Assembly: GCA_002471255.1 (NCBI GenBank)
Contig: DKPP01000004.1
Coordinates: 1-41,435, forward strand
Origin: Akkermansiaceae bacterium UBA7331
GTDB taxonomy: Bacteria > Verrucomicrobiota > Verrucomicrobiia > Verrucomicrobiales > Akkermansiaceae
Direction of reading: 5' to 3'
DNA: 41,435 nt
The notes below the pieces were generated by a model. It did not search any database, was not told the DNA's origin, and saw only the letters and a list, made by a program, of their open reading frames with translations. Both the position numbers and the translations under genes were made by a program. This document shows, one piece after another, positions 8,706-16,490 of the stretch (position 1 is its first letter; every line of letters starts with the position of its first letter).

Positions 8706-8735
8706 TTTATAATTCTCACCGACGGAAATGGTCAA
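8706..8735 (-). promoter_or_regulatory. Sigma70-type promoter for the 8088-8660 gene
   Basis: On the minus strand: -35 TTGACC (8735-8730), 18-bp spacer, -10 TATAAA (8711-8706), about 45 bases before the start codon. A second candidate, TTGACT (8699-8694) with 17 bp to TTAATA (8676-8671), lies closer and would give an almost leaderless message, so the first is preferred. Confidence 0.65.
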
Positions 8736-8843
8736 GAATAAACAATCGCCATGTAAACTTTATGCAAACATTTTGAAAATGTCCATTCCTTGAAGTGATA
8801 CAATTTATTTAACCAAATCGTTCGAATTATTTTTTGGCATCAA

Positions 8844-9407
8844 TCACTTTTTAGTGCAAGGAGGATTCTCTTGTGCGTGAGTTTGTGTGCAAGGATTGTT
8901 AGTAGAAGAAGATTCTTCGGTGTTAGTTTCATCTTCTTCAGTATGGATCTCATGTTCAATAGACATAGCCTTATAGAATTTTTCAAGAGCTTGATCAAGA
9001 CTAGGTGTTAATAAGTTATCTTGATGTAATCGAGCTACTTGTTCGTTTAGTTCTTTTTGTAATTGGGGTTGTCTTTTGAAAATAGTTTCAATCTCGGAGA
9101 TTTCTTCTGCCGTAGGTTCGATTTTTTCATCTAACATTTTTTTCTCTAAAGCTTTTGCTACTCGGCTTTTGTCTTGAATAATAGTAGCCTGCTTTTCTGC
9201 TTGTGCTTCAGTGTGGATTGTTTTGAGAATTTTTGTTACTTGATTCATTAGATCCAAGCTCTCTTTGATGATTTGAATGGCAGAAAGTTTGGTCGATTTA
9301 GAAACAAGGTCTATGGCTTCATTTGTAGGTTTGGCATCGGCAAGTGCAATGAATGAGTATGTACAAATATTCAATAAAGCGATAAGGGAAAGTAAATGAA
9401 CGATCAT
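8844..9407 (-). CDS. Secreted helical protein, diverged paralogue of the 8088-8660 gene
   Basis: 187 residues, no recognised family. Signal peptide (about 1-25, near IALADA), then a mostly alpha-helical, charged region (about 40-150) and a Glu/Asn/Thr/Ser-rich tail with two cysteines. Unlike its neighbour it lacks the Pro-Ala-Thr linker. The order of segments, the IQII/IEIM start of the helical part and the LxxxxEKFxKxM end support common descent. The promoter is of the same strong type. About 180 bases separate the two genes and no clear terminator lies between them, so some read-through is possible. Confidence 0.8.
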   Translation of the reverse strand: MIVHLLSLIALLNICTYSFIALADAKPTNEAIDLVSKSTKLSAIQIIKESLDLMNQVTKILKTIHTEAQAEKQATIIQDKSRVAKALEKKMLDEKIEPTAEEISEIETIFKRQPQLQKELNEQVARLHQDNLLTPSLDQALEKFYKAMSIEHEIHTEEDETNTEESSSTNNPCTQTHAQENPPCTKK

Positions 9408-9430
9408 AATAGAGCAATGCAGTGGTGCTT

Positions 9431-9459
9431 TTTATAAAGTTTAAATCGTGTGGGGTCAA
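9431..9459 (-). promoter_or_regulatory. Sigma70-type promoter for the 8844-9407 gene
   Basis: On the minus strand: -35 TTGACC (9459-9454), exact 17-bp spacer, -10 TATAAA (9436-9431), about 25 bases before the start codon. Its hexamers are the same as those of the paralogue at 8706-8735. Confidence 0.7.
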
Positions 9460-9533
9460 AGAGTATTTGTATAGATGTTTGCCATAGAAATGAAATAAGG
9501 AATCGATTATAAAAGAATAAAATAGATTGTAAG

Positions 9534-11087
9534 ATGTTTTGTATTCTTGTCGTATGCGTATTGAATGTGATACAAGCAATAACTGTGATAAGAATTTTGT
9601 TAGTTTGGTGTTTTGCCTTAAATATTTTGTGTGCAGATGATTTAAAGCCGGAACATGTGGCGGTTATCTATAATGAAAATGTGCCTCACAGTAAAGAGTT
9701 GGCTGAATTGTACGTGAAAGAGCGAGGTGTGCCTACTAGAAATCTTATTGCATTGAGGTGCTCCGATAAAGAATCAATCTCGCGCAAAGAATTTGAAGAA
9801 ACAATTTGGTGGGCTCTGAAACAGCAGGCAAGAAAAAATCAATGGTGGACTATCTCAGGTTCTACTATCGTTTCTAGGAAAATTTATGCTTTTCTTCTTA
9901 TTTCCGGCATGCCAATGAAAATAAATGAAGATGCATCCTTATTTTTGATGGATGAAAAACCTTCCGGCACGACGACCACAAAGGCATCTGTTGATTCGGA
10001 ATTGATGATGTTGATGTGTGATGATTTTGAAAGGAAAGGGATGTTAGGAAATCCTTATTACGGGAAAGATGAGTCATTCGTTGGCTCTCAATATCCGATT
10101 TGTTTGGTATCTCGTATTGATGCTCCATCCCTTACTGCATGTAAACGGATGATTAAAGATCCTGTTTCCGTGGAAAAGAAAGGTCTATGGGGATGGATGG
10201 TAGTGGATGAAGGTGGCCCATATCCGGAAGGAGATACTTGGTTGAAAAAAGTTGCCGAATCGGGTCGTAAGCATGGTTTCCCTGTTTATTGGGATCAAAA
10301 AAGATCTTTGATACCTGCTCACATGCCCTTGCCGGATCGTGTGGCTTATTATGCGGGTTGGTACACCGGAGCTTTATGCGGGCCGTTTGATTCGCCCACG
10401 TTTCGTTTTGAACCGGGTGCTGTTGCTATGCATATTCATTCTTTTAGTGCATCTACAATACGTGATCCTAAAAAAGGCTGGTCAGGGCCATTATTAGAGA
10501 AGGGCGCTGCCGTTACCGTTGGTAATGTAAATGAACCGTTTTTAGGGCCATCTCATCATTTTGATGTATTCTATGAGCGATTATCTCAAGGATATACCGT
10601 AGCCGAAGCCGGTACGATGAGTGTGCCTTCCATGTCGTGGCAGGCTGTTTTATTAGGTGATCCTTTGTATCGTCCATTTAAGGCTAAAAAGACTAAAGCC
10701 ATTGTGAAAAATGAATCTGATAAGATTTTTCAAGCTTTGTGGCTAGCAGGTATCGAATTTGGGTATGGAACGTCCCATTGGTATCAGAAATTATCAGATG
10801 CGGCAAAATCGAGTACTGATTCTACTATATCTGAAGCTTTGGGACATGATTGCTTACAGAAGAGTCAATGGGCTGAAGCAAAAGGGTTTTTTGATCAAGG
10901 GCATCGTAAAGCTACAGCGACAAGAGATAAAATTCGCATGGGATGGTTTTTTGGTGAAGCCTTGGAAAAATCCGATGGGGCAAAAGTGTACGGCCATTTT
11001 ATTGAAAATCTCAATAAACAATTTCCTTCAGGAGATGGTGTTTTACTCATTCAAAAGAAGCTAGAAGAGCTAAAACCTAAAAAATAG
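9534..11087 (+). CDS. TIGR03790 family protein, secreted or membrane-anchored
   Basis: 517 residues. A long hydrophobic N-terminus (about 1-33) is followed by HVAVIYNENVPHSKELAELY and RGVPTRNLIAL, the typical opening of TIGR03790, a family of unknown function in Verrucomicrobia, Planctomycetes and Acidobacteria. Further shared features are LISGMP and the GALCGPFD and VTVGNVNEPFLGPSHH blocks at about 285-355. The last 130 residues look helical and TPR-like. It is divergent from the 8844 gene. The first Met gives a rather long leader, and a start further in, at about residue 20, cannot be excluded. Confidence 0.8.
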   Translation: MFCILVVCVLNVIQAITVIRILLVWCFALNILCADDLKPEHVAVIYNENVPHSKELAELYVKERGVPTRNLIALRCSDKESISRKEFEETIWWALKQQARKNQWWTISGSTIVSRKIYAFLLISGMPMKINEDASLFLMDEKPSGTTTTKASVDSELMMLMCDDFERKGMLGNPYYGKDESFVGSQYPICLVSRIDAPSLTACKRMIKDPVSVEKKGLWGWMVVDEGGPYPEGDTWLKKVAESGRKHGFPVYWDQKRSLIPAHMPLPDRVAYYAGWYTGALCGPFDSPTFRFEPGAVAMHIHSFSASTIRDPKKGWSGPLLEKGAAVTVGNVNEPFLGPSHHFDVFYERLSQGYTVAEAGTMSVPSMSWQAVLLGDPLYRPFKAKKTKAIVKNESDKIFQALWLAGIEFGYGTSHWYQKLSDAAKSSTDSTISEALGHDCLQKSQWAEAKGFFDQGHRKATATRDKIRMGWFFGEALEKSDGAKVYGHFIENLNKQFPSGDGVLLIQKKLEELKPKK

Positions 11088-11208
11088 GAGGGTTTGTTGC
11101 TAAGTATTGAGAGATAGTATGTCACTTTGCAGGTCATATAAATAGCTTTCTATCTCTTGTAATTCGTGGTAAATAGACCTCGGTAAGTGGAAAATATGTA
11201 AAAAATGA

Positions 11209-11238
11209 GCAATCTGTGTAAATTTGGATTGCCTTTTT
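11209..11238 (+). terminator. Possible terminator after the TIGR03790 gene
   Basis: 6-bp stem GCAATC/GATTGC (11209-11214 and 11227-11232) with a 12-base loop, followed by CTTTTT. It is weaker than the others in the window, and its T-run overlaps the candidate rplS promoter. Confidence 0.4.
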
Positions 11239-11257
11239 GTTGGATGTGAGGCATATT
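11229..11257 (+). promoter_or_regulatory. Candidate rplS promoter
   Basis: TTGCCT (11229-11234), 17-bp spacer, CATATT (11252-11257), about 50 bases before the rplS start. Each hexamer matches consensus at four of six positions. Confidence 0.4.
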
Positions 11258-11309
11258 TTGCGCCCGTAAGTTTTCCTTTTACTGATAATTCCAGCAGAAA
11301 TAACACAAG

Positions 11310-11663
11310 ATGAACATTATCGACAAAATTGAACAAGAGCAAATCAAGCCGGATTTGACCCCATTTAACGTAGGTGATACCATTAAGGTTCACACTCGTG
11401 TTATTGAAGGCGGCAAGGAACGTATCCAGATTTTCCAAGGTATCGTAATCGCAAAGCGCGGTGCCGGCATTAACGAAGCGTTCACTGTTCGTAAGATTTC
11501 CTACGGCGAAGGCGTAGAGCGCGTATTCCCTGTGAATACCCCACGTATCGCTAAAATTGAGATCGTAACCCGTGGCAAAGTACGTCGCGCCAAGCTTCAT
11601 TATCTTCGCGGCCGTATCGGTAAAGATGCCATGTTGGTTAAGACCGTTAAGAACGCTCGCTAA
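11310..11663 (+). CDS. rplS: 50S ribosomal protein L19
   Basis: 117 residues, the normal length for bL19, which lies at the interface with the 30S subunit. The block FNVGDTIKVHTRVIEGGKER, then IVIAKRGAGINEAFTVRKIS and GVERVFPVNTPRI, is diagnostic. No Shine-Dalgarno sequence precedes the ATG; the leader ends AATAACACAAG. In many bacteria rplS follows trmD; here trmD is about 28 kb away and rplS is a single-gene unit with its own terminator. Confidence 0.97.
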   Translation: MNIIDKIEQEQIKPDLTPFNVGDTIKVHTRVIEGGKERIQIFQGIVIAKRGAGINEAFTVRKISYGEGVERVFPVNTPRIAKIEIVTRGKVRRAKLHYLRGRIGKDAMLVKTVKNAR

Positions 11664-11694
11664 GTTTAAGGAAGAACTTTTCTATTAGTAAAAT

Positions 11695-11733
11695 AAGGGT
11701 TGCCTCATGTGAATGTAGGCAACCCTTTTATTT
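11695..11733 (+). terminator. Intrinsic terminator of rplS
   Basis: Perfect 11-bp stem AAGGGTTGCCT/AGGCAACCCTT (11695-11705 and 11717-11727) with an 11-base loop and a T-rich tail. Confidence 0.92.
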
Positions 11734-11839
11734 ATTGGTAATTTTGCATATTTTCAGCGTTGTTTGCTCCTATATGTGCAATTTTTTACGATTTTACGCT
11801 CATATAAAGTAATTAATTTTATTTGTAACTATTTATAGG

Positions 11840-11868
11840 TTGATTTAGCGGATATCTTTTCATAGAGT
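11840..11868 (+). promoter_or_regulatory. Candidate promoter of the phosphate acyltransferase gene
   Basis: TTGATT (11840-11845), 17-bp spacer, TAGAGT (11863-11868), about 25 bases before the ATG. The region upstream (11734-11839) is A/T-rich and otherwise empty. Confidence 0.4.
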
Positions 11869-11893
11869 GTGTGCTGAATAGAAAATTAATATT

Positions 11894-12985
11894 ATGAGTG
11901 ATTGGCAGGGATTTGCTCCATTGAACGATTTTACAGGTCCTTTACTGGATAATTTGAAGAGACACCCTAAGCGGGTAGTTTTTGCTGAAGGCGAGGACGT
12001 ACGAGTCTTGCGAGTGGCACAGCGTTTAGTGGAAGAGCAAGCCTGTTTGCCTATGCTGATTGGCCGAAAAGATGTCATTCGACGCATGGCTGAAATGAAT
12101 GGTTTATCTCTAAAGCTGGTTCGTGTTATTGAGCCTGCTAAGAGTTCGAACCTTAAAATGTTTTGTGAGCGTTATGAAAGGGCTGAGCAGATGCTTGGCT
12201 TTGGTACCCCGATCAATACCATTGAAATCGTTAGTGAGCCTGTGCATTTTGCTGCTATGATGGTTCTTTATGGTCAGGCCGATGCAGTGGTTGCCGGTAA
12301 CTTGAAGCGAGTAGCATCGGTTTTCCGTGCTGTTTCCAAATATCGTCAACATCCTGTACCTACTAAGCCTCTTTTTGCTGTTTCTATTTTGGTGATAGAA
12401 GAGTTTAAACGTAAATTTGGGGGTACTGGGATTTATTTCTTAGCTGACACGGGTGTAACTGCTGCCCCAACAGTTGAAAATATGGCCTATTATGCGGTGG
12501 AAGTTGGTAAAATGGCTCGTCATATGCTGGGTAAGCCTGTGCGTGTATCTATGCTAAGTGCCTCGACTAATGGTTCTGTGCCGGAAGTAGCTGCAGATAA
12601 AACAAGAGCGGCAACTGTTTTGGCCCAAAGTGTCATTGCTCAAGAATGTCTCAACACGGATATTACTGTTGAGGGTGAAATTCAGATCGATGCTGCTTTA
12701 TCTGCTGATGCCTATAGCGTGCGTGTGAAGCCTTCTTCTATACGTCAGCCTAGTGATGTTTGGGTGTATCCCACTTTAGATGCTGCTGATATTTCTAAGA
12801 AATTGATCTGTATGATGCCATCTGTTCAAAACTATGGTTTGATTTTAGGTGGGCTATTGATTCCTGTTGCTCAGCTGCCTCGTTTGACTGATGAGGATAG
12901 AATCTTTGGTACGGCTTTGGTGGTAGCTAATGAAGCTATCAAATTCCACCATTTGTATCCCGAAGGTGTGGCCCCTGCTTATTAG
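11894..12985 (+). CDS. Phosphate acetyl/butyryltransferase family protein (divergent Pta)
   Basis: 363 residues. The fold is recognised from RVVFAEGED, ADAVVAGNLKRVASVFR, FLADTGVTAAPTVENM and EGEIQIDAA, which line up with the Pta/Ptb family that moves an acyl group between CoA and phosphate. Several usual active-site blocks are altered. The VNDLSRG region reads VAQLPRL, so the catalytic Ser is replaced by Pro while the Arg remains, and DLNTGN reads TLDAAD. This pattern is closer to the Pta-like C-terminal domain of NADP-malic enzymes (MaeB) than to a classical Pta, so it may be regulatory or have changed substrate. No ackA gene is adjacent. Its 3' end overlaps tilS by 47 bp, convergently. Confidence 0.8.
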   Translation: MSDWQGFAPLNDFTGPLLDNLKRHPKRVVFAEGEDVRVLRVAQRLVEEQACLPMLIGRKDVIRRMAEMNGLSLKLVRVIEPAKSSNLKMFCERYERAEQMLGFGTPINTIEIVSEPVHFAAMMVLYGQADAVVAGNLKRVASVFRAVSKYRQHPVPTKPLFAVSILVIEEFKRKFGGTGIYFLADTGVTAAPTVENMAYYAVEVGKMARHMLGKPVRVSMLSASTNGSVPEVAADKTRAATVLAQSVIAQECLNTDITVEGEIQIDAALSADAYSVRVKPSSIRQPSDVWVYPTLDAADISKKLICMMPSVQNYGLILGGLLIPVAQLPRLTDEDRIFGTALVVANEAIKFHHLYPEGVAPAY

Positions 12986-13943
12986 TAGGGTATGTCGAGA
13001 TGATCAATCTTTTTTCCTTCCTGGTTGCGTATCTGCCACCAGGAAGATTTGTTTTAGAGGGGTTACCTGTCGGAATGATTGATAAAACTCTTTGAATGCA
13101 TTCGCTTGAAATATCTGAAACTTGATGCAATCGGAGGAAATCATGTAGTATCGCCTTTTGTAATTCAATAGGGTAACTATTAAATTTCGGTAAATATAAT
13201 CTTTCTTGTTTATCTAGTACATCCAAGTGTTGAATAGCTTGGTTGAGAGCCTTATGATTGGAGTTTTCTTGTAGGCAAGATCGTGTCAAAGTGGCAGTAA
13301 CGTCGCGATTGAAGATATTATTTAATAAGGGTAATACTTGATGCCTAATCCTGTTGCGGGTGTAATCATGTGAATCATTACTATGATCGTCGATCCATGA
13401 GATATTGTGGTCTTCAAGATAGGTTGTTATTGCTTTGCGGGTAATTTCGAGTAATGGGCGAATGATTGTAAGGCCATTCTGCCATCTGGAAACAGGAGTC
13501 ATTCCTCGCAATCCTGCAGAGCCTCGGAATAAATGTAATAAGATGGTTTCTGCTTGATCATCTTGGTGGTGGGCTAAGGCTATAACGGGGGTATCGTATA
13601 ATTGAGCCCATTGGTAAAATGCCTCTTGTCTGGCTTCTCTAGCTGCTAGTTCGATAGAGATCTTTTTTTCTTCTGCTCGTTCTTTAACGTCTTGTTTTGT
13701 TGATAGAAAGCTGAGTTGATATGCCTCAGCAACATTTCTTACAAAATTTTCTTCCGAATCTGCTTCGGGACGTAGTTGGTGGTTAATGTGACAAACAACA
13801 AGATGAGCTTCAGTAAAATGATGTAATAAAGTTAATAAGGCGATGGAGTCTCTGCCACCGCTAGTGCCGACCAGTATCGTTTGCTTATCGTGAAGGAATG
13901 ATTTGATTTCCGTGGGGAATTGATATGAGACTGGTGGGTTCAT
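12939..13943 (-). CDS. tilS: tRNA(Ile) lysidine synthetase
   Basis: Modifies C34 of the AUA-decoding tRNA-Ile to lysidine using ATP and lysine, so that AUA is read as isoleucine. 334 residues. The PP-loop SGGRDS (28-33), HINHQLRPEADSEE, the LAHHQDDQAETILLHLFRG block and the NRIRHQVLP segment are diagnostic. It is shorter than the E. coli or B. subtilis enzymes (over 430), with a short C-terminal part, similar to compact forms in other phyla. It lies downstream of rpmE on the same strand, separated by a terminator, and overlaps the 3' end of the convergent phosphate acyltransferase gene. Confidence 0.93.
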   Translation of the reverse strand: MNPPVSYQFPTEIKSFLHDKQTILVGTSGGRDSIALLTLLHHFTEAHLVVCHINHQLRPEADSEENFVRNVAEAYQLSFLSTKQDVKERAEEKKISIELAAREARQEAFYQWAQLYDTPVIALAHHQDDQAETILLHLFRGSAGLRGMTPVSRWQNGLTIIRPLLEITRKAITTYLEDHNISWIDDHSNDSHDYTRNRIRHQVLPLLNNIFNRDVTATLTRSCLQENSNHKALNQAIQHLDVLDKQERLYLPKFNSYPIELQKAILHDFLRLHQVSDISSECIQRVLSIIPTGNPSKTNLPGGRYATRKEKRLIISTYPTNKQGPHLRDTNGGI

Positions 13944-13979
13944 CCTTGTGTTTGAAGAGTTTCTTAAGCTAGAGGGTAC

Positions 13980-14009
13980 AAAAAAGCCTCGCTTGAAGCA
14001 AGCGAGGCT
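13980..14009 (-). terminator. Intrinsic terminator of rpmE
   Basis: Perfect 11-bp stem AGCCTCGCTTG/CAAGCGAGGCT (13985-13995 and 13999-14009) with a 3-base loop. On the minus strand it is followed by six T residues (plus-strand A-run 13980-13985). Confidence 0.95.
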
Positions 14010-14033
14010 TTAGAAAATCGAATAATCGTAAGA

Positions 14034-14303
14034 TTACTTGAGCTTTGGTTTGCCGCTGCGACGAACGGTACCGAAACGCTTTTGGAACTTATCGATACGA
14101 CCTTCGGTGTCAACGAACTGATTCTTACCGGTGAAGAATGGGTGAGAGTCGGAGGTGATACCGCAGGAAATTACATAGTGCTCAACGCCATCGATTACTT
14201 CAGTCTTAGGAGAAGTAGTGGTGGAGCGGGTGATGAAACGACGACCGGTGGTGATGTCGAGGAAAACAACCGGATTGTATTTTGGATGGATGTCTTTTTT
14301 CAT
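14034..14303 (-). CDS. rpmE2: 50S ribosomal protein L31, type B
   Basis: 89 residues. It starts MKKDIHPKYNPVVFLD and contains the SCGITSDSHPFFTGK signature and a basic C-terminus (RFGTVRRSGKPKLK). The CxxC zinc motifs of type A are missing, so this is the zinc-independent type B form. In some bacteria type B replaces type A when zinc is scarce; here it may be the only copy, which the window cannot show. It has its own promoter, a leader hairpin and a strong terminator. Confidence 0.95.
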   Translation of the reverse strand: MKKDIHPKYNPVVFLDITTGRRFITRSTTTSPKTEVIDGVEHYVISCGITSDSHPFFTGKNQFVDTEGRIDKFQKRFGTVRRSGKPKLK

Positions 14304-14321
14304 AACTGTGAAAAGTTAAAG

Positions 14322-14377
14322 TTGCGTTCCCAACGCAAGGGGTGCGAGATTATGTTGATACATGGCTCTTTAGTCAA
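14322..14377 (-). promoter_or_regulatory. rpmE promoter and leader hairpin
   Basis: On the minus strand: -35 TTGACT (14377-14372), exact 17-bp spacer, -10 CATAAT (14354-14349). The predicted leader of about 40 bases contains a perfect hairpin TTGCGTT/GGG/AACGCAA (14338-14322), ending about 18 bases before the start codon. It could be a ribosomal protein leader, but is not similar to a leader family I can name. Confidence 0.7.
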
Positions 14378-14438
14378 GCTTTCTTTCTCGTAAATGTATC
14401 AAAGTAATCAGTTTTTCCGTATAAAGAACATAAAAATC

Positions 14439-15812
14439 TTACAATCCCATTTTACCGGGATTGAGGATATTTGTAGGATCTAGTGCTTCTTTCAGCGTGC
14501 GGTGTAATTCGATGGACGGCATGCCGATTGATGTTGCAAACCATTTGGCTTTGGCTAATCCGATACCATGTTCTCCCGTAATGGAGCCTTGGTGGTCTAT
14601 TACCCATTCAAAGAGTCGATCAACGCATTGATCGGCGTTTTTCTTTTGATGCGGGTCTTGATAATCTTCTACCATGATGTTGGTATGGATATTGCCGTCA
14701 CCGGAATGTCCGAAACAAGCGATATGAACTTGATATTGACTTTGAAGTTGTTGGCAAAATGTGACCAATTCGACTAATTGTGAGCGGGGGATGACAATAT
14801 CTTCATTGAGTTTGGTCATTCCGGTTGCTTTGAGACTATAGGAAAATTCTCTTCTAAGTTCCCAAATTGCTTCAGTTTCCTCTTCCGTAAGAGCTGATTG
14901 TATATGGGTGGCTCCTAAAGTTTCGAGGAGATGGATGATTTCTTCCAATTCTTCTTTAACGGCTTTGGGTCTTCCATCTATTTCAACAATGAGGTGTCCT
15001 TTTGCTGATTCAGGAATAATCGAATCTCCCAAATAATTACGAGCAGCAGCTAAGGTGAAGGAATCTGTGATTTCCAAAGCTGAGGGGAGATGTCCTGCTT
15101 GCAAAATGGTTTGAACCGCTAAAGCGGCAAGTGAAAAGTCATCGAAGCAAACACTTAATGCACCTCGTGATTTGGGGTGTGGGATTAAACGTAAGATTGC
15201 CTCGGTGACAATACCTAACATTCCTTCGCTACCAACAAATAAACTGGTCAAATCAAATCCCGATTTGTTTTTATGTGTGCGCCCGCCGCATTTGACGATA
15301 CTTCCATTAGCTAAAACGACGGTTAATCCTAATACATAAGCTTTGGTAACTCCGTATTTCAAACAGCGCGGTCCCCCTGCATTTGTGGCGATATTTCCAC
15401 CAATAGAGCATTCTTTTCGTGATGCAGGATCCGGTGGGTAAAACCAACCCAAATCAGATGCCTGATTTTGTAAATCTGCAGTGATGACGCCGGCTTCAAC
15501 TACGGCTAGTCCATCAGCAGGATTGATTTCTATGATTTGATTCATATGCATCAGAGAAAGACTAATTCCTTCTCTGATTGGTACGCATCCTCCGACATAA
15601 CCTACACCGGCACCTCTGGCTGTAACCGGGATATTGTTGGCGTGGGCCCATGTAAGGAGAGTAGAGACGTCTTGTGTTGATTTAGGGAAAACGACTACCT
15701 CCGGCAAATGGGAAGCATACCATTTATCGGTGGCGTGCTCTTGCAAAACGTCAGGAGCCTCACTAACTTGTGAAGCTCCTAATAAAGTTGTTAACTCTTC
15801 AAAAAGATTCAT
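14439..15812 (-). CDS. glcD: FAD-linked oxidase, GlcD / D-lactate dehydrogenase type
   Basis: Oxidises a 2-hydroxy acid such as glycolate or D-lactate, passing electrons from FAD. 457 residues, normal for the family. The PCMH-type FAD domain (about 30-210) shows VTARGAGVGYVGG, DPASRKECSIGGNIATNAGG and FVGSEGMLGIVTEA. The C-terminal domain has FGHSGDGNIHTN and TGEHGIGLAKAKW near the end. The exact substrate cannot be read from sequence. The partner subunits GlcE and GlcF are absent. It begins 4 bases after the stop of the CBM9-like gene, so the two are probably co-transcribed. Confidence 0.9.
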   Translation of the reverse strand: MNLFEELTTLLGASQVSEAPDVLQEHATDKWYASHLPEVVVFPKSTQDVSTLLTWAHANNIPVTARGAGVGYVGGCVPIREGISLSLMHMNQIIEINPADGLAVVEAGVITADLQNQASDLGWFYPPDPASRKECSIGGNIATNAGGPRCLKYGVTKAYVLGLTVVLANGSIVKCGGRTHKNKSGFDLTSLFVGSEGMLGIVTEAILRLIPHPKSRGALSVCFDDFSLAALAVQTILQAGHLPSALEITDSFTLAAARNYLGDSIIPESAKGHLIVEIDGRPKAVKEELEEIIHLLETLGATHIQSALTEEETEAIWELRREFSYSLKATGMTKLNEDIVIPRSQLVELVTFCQQLQSQYQVHIACFGHSGDGNIHTNIMVEDYQDPHQKKNADQCVDRLFEWVIDHQGSITGEHGIGLAKAKWFATSIGMPSIELHRTLKEALDPTNILNPGKMGL

Positions 15813-15816
15813 GAAT

Positions 15817-16401
15817 CTACTTGAGAACGGGACAGTTAAATGAAGATGGACGATGGAAATCGGGGTCTCCGGTTAGGTCGTCAGCGGTAGTAAGGAAGAT
15901 CTGATCCGGGGTGTTTAAAATAAAGGTCGTCGCCAATTTACAATCGCGAATATCAATGCCATCAAGTTGATTTAATGGGATCTTAGCCATGACGCACCAT
16001 TCATCATCAGTCATGATGCTATAGGTCTCTACAGACATTGGAACAGGTGTCGATGGATCGGCTATGCGTACATCTGAGAAGCAGCTTGCCCACCAGGCCC
16101 CATTTGGTGCCAAATTAAATTCCCAATAGTTTTTTCCTTCTTGAGAGGCGATAAACCATTCTGCTAAATCATATTTCCATAATTCGGCCAAAAATTCTCC
16201 CGGTTTCGCATCGGGGTGTATGGTGGCTGATTGTTTACGTGAGGCTAGGAACCATAAGTTTTCGCCATCCGTCGCAAAACAAAATTCCGCCGCAGGTTCG
16301 ACATCATAACCATACCAATCATTAACGAGTTCTTGTCGTGGCAATGTTGCCAAATGCTCGAAGCTACCAGGGAACGCCCATTGATGAATGACTGTTTGCA
16401 T
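15817..16401 (-). CDS. CBM9/DOMON-like beta-sandwich protein
   Basis: 194 residues from the preferred start at 16401; a start 9 codons further up would add an unlikely polar segment. ELWKYDLAEWFIAS, NYWEFNLAPNGAWW and the later WCVMAKIPLNQL resemble the family 9-like carbohydrate-binding (DOMON-like) fold. No signal peptide is visible, so it would be cytoplasmic, which is unexpected for a glycan-binding domain. It is the first gene of a two-gene unit with the GlcD-like oxidase. Its function is unknown; a haem- or sugar-binding role is possible for this fold. Confidence 0.7.
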   Translation of the reverse strand: MQTVIHQWAFPGSFEHLATLPRQELVNDWYGYDVEPAAEFCFATDGENLWFLASRKQSATIHPDAKPGEFLAELWKYDLAEWFIASQEGKNYWEFNLAPNGAWWASCFSDVRIADPSTPVPMSVETYSIMTDDEWCVMAKIPLNQLDGIDIRDCKLATTFILNTPDQIFLTTADDLTGDPDFHRPSSFNCPVLK

Positions 16402-16490
16402 ACTGTGAATCTTGCATCTTGTTGTCAATTCTGCAAGCTTGTTTTCTCTATAATAAGTGAGATATCGTCATACCTTTCGATTCATCACCT

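Noticed and set aside
11100..11600. 166-codon frame opposite rplS
   Set aside because: It lies antisense over a certain ribosomal protein gene and has no signature.
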